NCBI GenBank assembly: GCA_016165875.1
Contig: JABBOT010000023.1
Coordinates: 3,511,644-3,575,643 of the forward strand
DNA from: Acanthopleura granulata
Taxonomy: Eukaryota; Mollusca; Polyplacophora; Chitonida; Chitonidae
Length of the DNA: 64,000 bases
Direction of reading: 5' to 3'
Made by a program: the position numbers and the translations under genes. The notes beneath the pieces were generated by a model, which had not been told where the DNA came from, did no database searches, and saw nothing but the letters and a program-made list of their open reading frames with translations. This document shows, piece by piece, positions 55,321-64,000 of the stretch. The stretch's first letter is position 1. Every line of letters starts with the position of its first letter.

Positions 55321-58300
55321 CTGTAAAGAAAACGAGTATGTTACTAAAGTACTTCTGATAGGAGACAATATTCTTTGTTACAGAGTAATAGGGCAGTTTC
55401 GACTTGGAACTCTTTTGTCGTAGAAGGTAAAAAGAGTTCAACTGTGTCATGTGACTTGTCCAAACTGTCATGCAATTTTGATGATGTTAATTTACTGACA
55501 ACCTATCTTGCCGTGTGAGGGAGGTAAAACGACCTCTCCTTCAATCAGGGGCTTCATGAATTAAAAAATTTCCAGTTCCCCATTTTCCCCTCTTGTATGT
55601 GTAGTCGAAGTAACTTTTTTTGAAACTTTTCTTTGGCGCCCATGCTTTAGTAATTGTAATCAGAAATAGTTGCCTAACATTTTTGACAGGTCACATGAGC
55701 TTTTCTTACCTTTAGCGATAAAATATAAGATTTCGAAACTCCCTTATTAGGGAGACTCCGTCTCCCCAGGTGCAGCCAAGGTTCAATACGGATTCAGGCT
55801 TAGTAGAGATCGAGCTTCAACACAAACTCCGATCAGCACCAATCATCTACTCTGGGTATGTCAGGGTGGATAAAGACCACGGTTCAATACAGGCCCTCTC
55901 CTGTCTCACGTGAGAAGGTTCAGCAGCAATTGCCGGGGGTTTTCCCTCCGACTCTGCCCGATTTCTTCCCACCATAATGCTGGCCGCCGTTGCATAAGTG
56001 AAATATTCTTGAGTACGGCTTAAAATGCCAGTGCAGCAAATAAACTAGTACAGAACCAGGTTCAGTACAGTCGCAGATTCAATACAATCCAGGTTCAATG
56101 TTTGATAGATAGGCAAAGGTATAATATACAGACCCAGGTTCAGGACAGACTCAGATTTAATATGCAGACCTAGATTCAATGTACAGATCCAGGTATCATA
56201 TACAGACCCAGTTTTAATGTACAGACCCAGGTTCACACCGGATGTAACACCTATGCAGGTTCAAGGCAAGCCAGGTTTAATAGCTTTCTATGTTCAAACA
56301 AACTTGAACGTCATCGATGCTGAACACTGATAGCGTTACTGTCTTATGTTCCTCTAAAATCCACAGTAGAAATTTAAATATGGTAAAACATTAAAACTTT
56401 CTGTTCAAGGCATATTTTCAGAGAAAGATGGACCAAGTGGTCGTCAGCCCACTCTCAATGTCATCTCTGCAACAGTAAGATTCCTTCTCAGAGCATCCCG
56501 TACTTACTGCTTTCCGGAATCTCACGAGCCTCATTCATACTCGGCAGGCCAGGCGTCGGTCGTGATGTCGGGGATGAAGGGGAATTCCAGTCACGATCTG
56601 GAGTTGTTGTTGGTGTTTTTCTTGTTGGCATCTTCGTCGTTGGTGATTTTGTTGTTGGCATCTTCGTCGTTGGTGTTTTCGTCGTTGGTGTTTTGGATGT
56701 TGGCTTCTTCGTCGTTGGTGTTTTCGTCGTTGGTGTTTTCGTCGTTGGTGTTTTGGTTGTTGGCATCTTCGTCGTTGGTGTTTTGGTTGTTGGCATCTTC
56801 GTCGTTGGTGATTTTATGGTTGACATTTTTGTCGTTGGTGTTTTGCTTGTTATGACTGATAAGGGACTTGTTTCAGGAAGACTTTTCACTGGCAAGCAAG
56901 TACATTAAATCTTAAATTCGAATAAGAAAATTAAACAATCAGACCAACCACTGGTAATAATAATATTATCAAGACGCACTCTGCACATAGTTTACATATA
57001 TAGAACTTCTGAAGAGTTGTTGTTTGAAAATATAGAATCAAAGATGAAAGTGATTTTTAGACACGTAGGCCTACAGAGAGTTATCTATTGCATAACTGAT
57101 ACTGATGGAGGGAGAAGCTGTAACGGAGTTAGCCTGCGTTTACCTTGGTAACAGCTGTATCTGACAATGCCGTAGGAACTTAAATACTGTATTCCATTGC
57201 AGAATATCACATATTCTGTTAAATCTAAAGAGGAGCAGGTCACTTTGTTGAGACATAGCCTTCGCTGCATTTCCAGTAGTGAACTCGAGGCTCTTTCCAC
57301 GCAGTCTGTGACGTCAAAGGCACAACACCCTGCTGTCGTCTGCTCACACGGACCCGTTTTCGCCCCGTAGTGGACCTCTCTCACATTAACCAGCTGACCC
57401 GTGGGGCAGGTTAAGTTAGAAGGCTCACAGTAAGTGTTGTCAACAGGCGAGGGTGTGGCTACAACAGGACAGTGATTTGGGTAGTTTGGAAAGTTAGGGC
57501 AAATGCTGGAAAACTTTTCAATGTCTTCACCAGGTATATTCTTCAGAAGGAAAGTTTTTCGAATGCTTCTGTCGAGTGAAACCTGAGTCAAGTAAACTCA
57601 AAAGACGTATAAACAGAAAAAAAACATGCCGGTGTCATAAACCAAATATCCAACATCTCATTCGACAAAAGAAAAAAAAACAATATGCTTGTTAAATGCC
57701 AATATTGAAGAGTTTGCTGCGGACAGTTTCCAGTTTTATTTTAGAAACTATAGATAATAGTGTAAAAAAAAAAACTTTTCGGCAGGAATCATGAATGCTC
57801 TTTAAATGCTGGTGTTGACGTACACGCAGCAAAATTGTTACTCTTCACAGGTACACATGCAGACCTAATCACCCCTGCGTAGGCGTAAACAGCCCTGAAA
57901 AATGCACTGTAGTCCAAAGTCGACTTGCGATATAATTCTGATTATACTGGATTATTAACAACGTCGTTTACAAAAATAAAAAAGGTCATCTTAAACTTGA
58001 TTAGCAATTTTTTTGAAGTGGCTTAACGTTTGGTGTAGATGTGTGCCTGTGTGTGTAATTGTAATTTCATTAATGCTTTTGGGAATTAGATTTATGAACT
58101 GATCAATCCTTGCTTAATGACATGATAATCCCAGTGCTTAATGCTGTTTGTTGCATTTGTTGGTCAAAACTATGTAGCGCCTAAACCATAATTTAATGAA
58201 GTACGTCGTTGAACAATCATTTAGAAGCATAACTACGCATAAGTGTGTACTCACGCTCCGTGGTGGTTGGTATCGGTGTGGTTTCCGTATAGAGAGGGAA

Positions 58301-61300
58301 TCCAACTGTGACAATACAACCACACAAGTTAGTAATGACGCGATGCCCAGTGGTTTATCTGATTGTTGCCTTACACTGTACTGAGAACGAATCTCTAGTA
58401 TAATAGCGGACGTATTAACGGGCCGAGGAAACCAACTAAGAACGCAAAGGAAAACCACTTTGCGTCTCCAAATATGAGATAAACCTTCTGTTCAGCTGCA
58501 GCGGAGCTAAAGTTACCGGGATCCGACATTGTGAGCTGAATGATCAGGGGGTGCAGTGACATTAACACAGGCAACGCATTAGCCCCTCGACCAGTGTTAG
58601 TGATTTCATACAGAACGTTTTGTGAATTATTGCTTAAAAACACATGGCCATGCCAGATAACGGACAACGTTAACCTTAGGTCAGTTCAACAGTAACATTT
58701 GTCTCATTCCCGAGGCTTCTGAAACAATCATACAAATCTTCATTTCTCGAAGGTTCGTTCCTTTCTGAACAGCACAAAAGAAGATTATGTAATACATAGT
58801 CTCCTTCTTTTAATTTTGCGCCTACATTCAGATGTATATGCAGAATCAATCACATTTGCTCCCAAACTGCCTTTCATCAGTAACATGTAACACAAGCTTA
58901 AAGCCTACATATCGATATGCTGTACGTCCATAGGTTTGGAAAGAAAACGGAATTTGAATGGCTATAAACTACACAAGCTTATCTTGTGGACGAAGACTTC
59001 ATTGCCTGGGGTGACGTCACAATTATTAAAAAGTACACGACATGTCGATGAACATGTGCCTGTACTTATGCAGGTGTTCTCTGACCAAAACCAACATCAA
59101 GGGAGTTTTTCTCTTGTATACTTACCAAAGTTACAGCGGTAAATAATGATCCCAAACGTTGTAATACCACATTCTGACTGGTAGCCACTCACATCAATGA
59201 TTCCACAGACTCGCACGCCGTCACACAGAGATTTCTGCATATGAAGTATTATTGAGCTCATGCGCATTTGGCAAGGACCGAGTACTGGACTTCCGGTGGG
59301 ACAGCCTCGGTCTGTTGTCATGTACAGCTCATCCACCTCGACGGCAAAGCCAACAGGGCACGTGGCCTGTCTTGACTGGCACGTGTACGTCCACTTCTCC
59401 AGGCTCGCTTATCAGGAGAAAAATATACTGATGAATATACTCTTTTATGTTTTTGTGTAATAACTGTGCGAATACTGTACTATTCTATTCCCTTCATGCA
59501 ATAAAATCCATTCTAACACACCTCCAATTATTTTAACAGTAAAAGCAATCGAGAGCCCCTCGTTCTCAAACAGTGGACAACTCCCGTCTGTTGTGTATTA
59601 TTTGGGTGATTTGTACATGACAAGCTACGTTTTATTTCTTAATTAAAAACTTATTACAGCGATCCACAGGGTGTTAATCAGGGAAAAATTCACAAAAATA
59701 ACTAATTCGTTCAAAATGTCCCATAAACAAATAAGGGAGCCTTGTATGACAAAAATGATGTGATGTCGCTTATGATGAAGTAATTCTTGACATCAAGAAC
59801 AAATAAAGATACATGTACCTATATATACATTCTATGCTGGTGGATACAACCTAACCTGATAAAATCCTTGTATCATCTTAACGAAACCCATGTATTTGCA
59901 TACATACTCTATGTTGAATAGAGCCTGAATATGTATAACATACGCTGATACAATATATGCCGATAAAATTCATGTATATATATAAAACACATGTATGCGC
60001 AGCCTGTGCTGACAGAACTCAATAACAATGCTACTCAAAACAACTGAAATTCAACAACCTTATTTAGGTGCATACCAGTCAACAATTATGCAATAAAAGC
60101 AGACAAAATACGTTGTCTGGAGAAGCCTGTCATGAATCAAAGCAGTAAACGTCCATAACAACGCAATAGCTGAATGTATTGTCGATCGAAGGATCTGAAC
60201 TTTGTGCCAACATGAATAACAACCCGAAGGATGACATGACGACAGCATTCAAAATTGTCTAGAGCAGCTAACATGGCTCAGGAGGCCATGATGACTTTCC
60301 CCTATACCATATATGAGTCATTTTAAGGAAAACAGAACCGTAAATTTCCATCCTAACCACATGGACAGAACATGCAGCCATAGCTAATTAAGAACGACCA
60401 AACTATTGTTATAGACCCTGCCTATAAGGGTAAACCAACTGTCATACCAGACAGAGCTGCGTTAATGGAAACAACCTTAGCGACGACACCACGTATAGAA
60501 CACTGAAGTCTGACTCAACCAACAAATACAATCGCTACTAAAGTCCCCTTCTTAACCTGCTGAAAACAAAGGTGAAATCACACCCTGGACACAGAAGAAA
60601 TTAATAGTTCATCCGTGCTATAGTTACGATCTGCAAAGACGCCGGGGAGAGGGGGGCAGGGCTCCGTGGCTCAGTCGGTTAGCGCGTTATCGCAGCACAA
60701 TGAACCGAAGCCTCCCACAAATGCGGGCACTGTGAATTCAAGACCAGCTCATGCTGGCTTCCTCTCCGGCCGTACGTGGGAAGATCCTCCAGCAACCTGC
60801 GGATGGTGGTGGGTTTCCCCTGAGCTCTGTCCGGTTTCTTCCCACCATAATGTGAAATATAGTAAGGCATAAAACACCAATCAAATAAATAAATAAATAA
60901 AAGACCCTGGAAAAATCGAACTACTTAATTGCGCTGGAGACAGGTTGTTTTTTTTTTTTGTTTTGTTTTTTTCTTTTAACAACATTGCTCAATACCGAAC
61001 TAACCTCCTAACCCCATGATCCAAAACAGCATACTCCTTCGTGAAAGACTTTTGCTACAAAATCAGAGCAATAACTATTGCAGGCGATTCGTTACTTATG
61101 ATATCGTTGGCCCTATGTTCAACGTTCGTGTTCAGCAACATGTCAACCTCTCTGTCATAACCTAAACCCTAGATGGCCCCCCACCGAGCAGCTACACCTT
61201 TGCCCTTTGAAGGCATCAACTGCTTATCAGACTACTGCCTATTCTCTAAATACCTCGTTTGGGAGAGGGACGCAATCTATGAACACGTACACCGACTACC

Positions 61301-63020
61301 AAGAGGTCCCCACTCTCACCTATGATATCTGAGATCTACGCTGTATATGACTGAACTGGAAAACCAGGTAACACTACCTCACTTTAAATATCCACCCAAT
61401 TTGTTGGCCACGTAAAGTGGATGATATCGTTGTAGCACTTGATCCAGACGATAATCCTAGAGTTTTGTTTAGTCGCCTGAATGCATCACATTGCCACTAT
61501 GCAGACAGACACTGACAAACTGGTCGAATCCCTATATGTACCACTGATACTCTTTAAACTAGTTTACGTCCAACCACCCAATTTGGACCAATATATCAAC
61601 TGCAAATATCGACCAAAACCTATACCTCTCTCTTGCTCGCTATGCTGTAGCACCTTTGCTTTGTTTCCATGTTATTTTGTACACATATTAAATGTGATGG
61701 CAGCACATCATTTTAAAAAAATTCTAAACCGATGATGTCTTGTAAGTTGCCGCTAACATCGCTGCTTCAGCCATGGTGCTGTTGGGTATGTAAGCTGTTT
61801 AATTCTTAAACACTTTCATGAACAGTTATAATAAAACTGTAACAGGTGAACGGTAACGTGTGACCATTTACAAACTATCACACTGTCGTCGCTGCTCTGG
61901 TTTTGCTCTCTATGTTGTAGACCTCTAGACCTAGATCTAACCCAGCTGAAGATCTCCCACCCCTTTAGTACATTATACGGCCACAGTTATTGCAGTTAAT
62001 ATCTTACTTTGCCTGTTCTTGGGCATTGTCTTTCCTGACAACTTTTTTCGACAATATTAAATTTATATTTTTCACTCCCTAATCGGTTTCCTCACACCAC
62101 ACTGTCGTACAGGTGAAATATTTTTGGGTGCGGCGTGAAACATAAATAAATTTAAAAAAAAAAATTTTATGTCCTCCATTCGGTGTTGTGCCTAGTGTCT
62201 ACATCGAAAGATCGCGTAAAACGAACAAAGAGTTGTTATCCATAAGAAATTGTCTTGATCCAGATACACAATCCATATGTGCAAATAGAATCCATGTATA
62301 CAGAATCCATCTTGACAAGAGTGAAGAGTTTATTGATATATCATTTAGAAGAAAATCGCATTACACGAACTGTGATGTGATGAGAATACTGTGAAAGTGT
62401 TGATGGTAGGCCTATCATCTAACAGATGTCTCCTTTCATGTTATACATTAAACTGGTATTGCGTAATCCCCGGGTTTATAATTGTGCACACTGGACTGAT
62501 ATTACATATAAACCACGTACAAATCCTTGGGACATCCGCGGGTATCACATAAGCCAGACTGATATCACATATACATGTGACATGAGGCGGTATCACATAG
62601 GCCAGACTGATATTACATAAAGTCGAGTCTAGTTGAACGACATAAACTATGATTCTATTCACAGGAAATTGAATTGATATCACTTGTACCGCAGCAGATT
62701 CGTGTTAAATGAGGCGCTATCAAAGAAATCTTGCAATTTTTTTGTACCAGGGATCACGAATTAGAGAAGCAGTCATCTGTTTCTTTTGAAGTGACATGGA
62801 TAGAGGGTGTTACACACGCTATAGATGTTTAGTGAAGGATAACTACTAAGGCCAGAAGCTTATGAGATACATGTAATCGTCGCCAGTGCAGCAAGAAACA
62901 GTGTCATAATTCTAGGTCGTTAGAAAGCCGATTTAAGCACTTACCGGGTGTGGTTGTTTCCCCACTGACACAAGGGAAGATCAATGAAATCAGCAAGATC
63001 CAAGCCACGCCTGGTCGCAT
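55241..63020 (-). CDS. Gene C: two-domain RBL-like lectin protein with mucin-like stalk and GPI-like end (394 aa)
   Basis: Six exons join in phase: 62945-63020, 59126-59407, 58255-58305, 57144-57458, 56508-56888 and 55241-55320 (1185 nt). Layout: signal peptide (1-20), lectin-like domain 1 (about 26-119), short Thr-rich linker (120-136), lectin-like domain 2 (137-241), Thr-rich stalk built on a five-residue KTPTT/KMPTT repeat (about 250-345), a Pro/Ser part, and a hydrophobic C-terminus of about 25 residues. Domain 1 (WTYTCQS...TCPVGFAV...IIIYRCNFG) aligns well with the gene B domain; domain 2 ends YGIVRYSCYQG. There is no cytoplasmic tail, so a GPI anchor is likely. Two lectin domains and the loss of a tail distinguish it from A and B. 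Confidence 0.82.
55775..56265. repeat. Degenerate 'cagacccaggttcaatgta' repeats with a SINE inside
   Basis: Many units of 'aggttcaatacag' and 'acagacccaggttcaat' are present, most regular at 56040-56240. They are interrupted at 55910-56045 by a SINE fragment. They lie in the last intron of gene C. Confidence 0.75.
55910..56045 (+). mobile_element. SINE, 5' truncated
   Basis: 'gtgagaaggttcagcagcaa', 'gatttcttcccaccataatg' and 'gtgaaatattcttgagtacg' with a short A-rich end. Confidence 0.85.
56508..56888 (-). CDS. Gene C exon 5: mucin-like stalk with KTPTT repeats
   Basis: 381 nt, phase 1-1. VKSLPETSPLSVITSKTPTT begins about 16 units of five residues (KTPTT, KMPTT, KSPTT), then DRDWNSPSSPTSRPTPG and EIPES. 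The 15-bp DNA repeat makes this stalk prone to length change. Confidence 0.85.
57144..57458 (-). CDS. Gene C exon 4: RBL-like domain 2
   Basis: 315 nt, phase 1-1. The acceptor TTGTAG has a long pyrimidine tract and gives the right phase; the open frame extends further upstream but would not be in phase. ATPSPVDNTYCEPSNLTCPT, then CEQTTAGCCAFDVTDC, RRLCLNKVTCSSLDL, VIFCNG and YSCYQG. The CC pair and the DCVE segment resemble gene A more than gene B. Confidence 0.8.
58255..58305 (-). CDS. Gene C exon 3: 17-codon Thr-rich linker
   Basis: 51 nt, phase 1-1, between a GTCACAG acceptor and a GAGC|GTGAGT donor. It reads VGFPLYTETTPIPTTTE. It is small, but the phases and Thr-rich content fit the family pattern, and it can be skipped without a frame change. 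Confidence 0.6.
59126..59407 (-). CDS. Gene C exon 2: RBL-like domain 1
   Basis: 282 nt, phase 1-1 (GATAAG acceptor, TTTG|GTAAGT donor). EKWTYTCQSRQATCPVGFAV, then GCPTGSPVLGPCQMRMSSI, QKSLCDGVRVCGIIDVSGY and YRCNFG. Eight Cys lie in the same order as gene B, and the W-x-Y-x-C start mirrors WFYVC of gene B. Confidence 0.87.
60660..60900 (+). mobile_element. Full-length tRNA-derived SINE (reference copy)
   Basis: It starts 'gctccgtggctcagtcggtt' with an A-box (TGGCTCAGTCGG) and a B-box-like 'gaattcaagacc' about 55 bp on, followed by 'catgctggcttcctctccgg', 'cggtttcttcccaccataat' and 'aaaacaccaatc', and an (AAAT)n end. At about 240 bp it is the best copy for defining the family. It lies in gene C intron 1. 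Confidence 0.92.
61811..61919 (+). repeat. Dispersed repeat family R1, copy 5
   Basis: 'ggtaacgtgtgaccatttac', 'cacactgtcgtcgctgctct' and 'ggttttgctctctatgttgt', in the same order as copies 2 and 4. It lies in gene C intron 1. Confidence 0.7.
62083..62160 (+). mobile_element. SINE tail fragment
   Basis: 'cggtttcctcacaccacact', 'gtgaaatatttttgggtgcg' and 'gcgtgaaacataaataaa' remain. Confidence 0.7.
62490..62622. repeat. Imperfect 'ggtatcacataagccagactgatatcacat' repeats
   Basis: Three to four units of 'cagactgatatcacata' with variable spacers are present. They lie in gene C intron 1, 300 bp from the signal-peptide exon. Confidence 0.75.
62945..63020 (-). CDS. Gene C exon 1: signal peptide
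   Basis: MRPGVAWILLISLIFPCVSG then ETTTP; classic hydrophobic core with a cleavage motif VSG. The donor is CCCG|GTAAGT, phase 1. The next exon is 3.5 kb away. Confidence 0.87.
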
Positions 63021-64000
63021 GTTGTTATCCAAAATGTCCACGTAGATGTATCTAGGTGTATATCTCTGTTAGATGTGTACGCCTTGATTCGGCACACCCC
63101 ACAAAGGTGTGAAAGTACAACCAATCAGCAGTGCGTTTAGAGAACACGGTCAAAGGAAAAACACATTTTTCTTTGTGAATTTCTGGCTCAGTGGGTCGGG
63201 TAACTCTATACGTTCGACCCCATCAGCAGCAAGGCTGGAATTTCAAATATAATAGTGAGAAACCTTTATAACTACATAAATCTTATAAGTAACATGAAAT
63301 TATTAAAAAAATGTTCTGGTTAATGACTATTATGTGGATCATCCAAAACTAACCTATTCTTATCGCATCACGAAAATTTCATAGTGAACAAAAACATGAC
63401 AAACATTGCTCCCCTTCTTTGATCAGGTCTACCTTTTGAAAATACTTCAAAACATACGAAACGTTTCCTCTTGTTTTCTGAAACCATTTCTGAAAAGAGT
63501 CGACAAAAATTACCTACATCAAAATGTTAGGACTGTATTAAGGAAGTGTTTTTCGATTCGATTTCTTTTTTTTGACTTACACGTTTGCACCAATGGGCAC
63601 GTTGTTTTCACGGCGATGGATCAGATAGCTAATTTATTTTATCTATAAATTAAAAGAATCCAAATCACTACAACGGTTACCTATCTCCATGACCGACACA
63701 GTTCTAACTGGTATATCATTCTCAGCTTAATAAATTCTAGTCTGGGTATTGCAGGTCCACACTTCCCTAGCACTTTTGTGACTTCTAGTGAACGTTTTGG
63801 GAAAGACACAGTGATATGATTTACACAGTTCAAAGGTTTAAAAAGCCAATGCGGGCTTTTATAAATGAACACCTATAGCCTATAAAACGGGTGTGGTGGC
63901 TTTGCCGTATGGCTCAAGCTTGACTACACATTCCCGGGGTTATTGTCCTCTTGAAAGAAACACTATATTATTGAACTCTAGCGCCAAGCTTAAACCGGAT
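63021..64000. other. Upstream of gene C; no recognised gene
   Basis: This is the presumed gene C promoter region. I find no convincing TATA box and no exon homologous to the family. The open frames at 63406-63648 and 63681-63872 have no recognisable features. Confidence 0.5.

Noticed and set aside
57459..57591. Upstream extension of the gene C exon 4 frame, starting at an ATG
   Set aside because: The acceptors there give phase 0 or 2, which does not fit the phase-1 donor of the preceding exon; the TTGTAG acceptor at 57459 fits.
60660..60745. Possible tRNA gene
   Set aside because: The A-box and B-box-like parts belong to a SINE head; no acceptor stem closes and the SINE body follows directly.

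Overview
The window is nuclear DNA from an animal. It is AT-rich and intron-rich, has no operon structure, and carries many copies of a tRNA-derived SINE whose 3' end reads like the 'gagtacggcgtaaaacacc' tails common in molluscs. With the gene content (PRMT3, a stathmin-like gene, a family of cysteine-rich lectin-like surface proteins on Thr-rich stalks) this suggests a marine lophotrochozoan, most likely a mollusc. The species cannot be named from the sequence. All genes recognised are on the minus strand. Exon models below were built by hand from splice signals, reading phase and homology; no transcript data were available.

Layout from left to right. (1) 1-9251: the 5' two thirds of PRMT3 (protein arginine methyltransferase 3), nine phase-consistent exons, cut by the left edge inside the methyltransferase domain. 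The last complete exon is followed by a tandem array of decayed copies of itself (period 124 bp). (2) 9.3-13.6 kb: no recognised gene; repeats. (3) 13600-14154: an intronless gene for a 184-residue MGC-starting, probably lipidated, basic protein resembling stathmin domain-containing protein 1. (4) 14.2-17.8 kb: no recognised gene. (5) 17.8-63.0 kb: a cluster of three related genes, called here A (17959-24125), B (37050-52351) and C (55241-63020). Each encodes a signal peptide, one or more roughly 100-residue Cys-rich domains resembling SUEL/rhamnose-binding-lectin (RBL) domains, Thr-rich mucin-like stalks and a C-terminal membrane anchor. A has a transmembrane helix with a 58-residue tail, B a transmembrane helix with a tail of about 175 residues containing tyrosine motifs, and C a short hydrophobic end that looks like a GPI signal.

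Every lectin-like and stalk exon in A, B and C is flanked by phase-1 introns, so the modules can be added, lost or skipped without a frameshift. Gene B shows this directly: a 5.6-kb block with one lectin exon and one stalk exon is tandemly duplicated inside the gene (38615-44310 and 44311-49892). The downstream lectin copy has lost the GT of its splice donor, while the upstream copy is intact. This recently expanding, modular lectin-receptor cluster is the most interesting content of the window. Ligands and function are unknown; recognition of glycans, microbes or self is an inference from architecture only.
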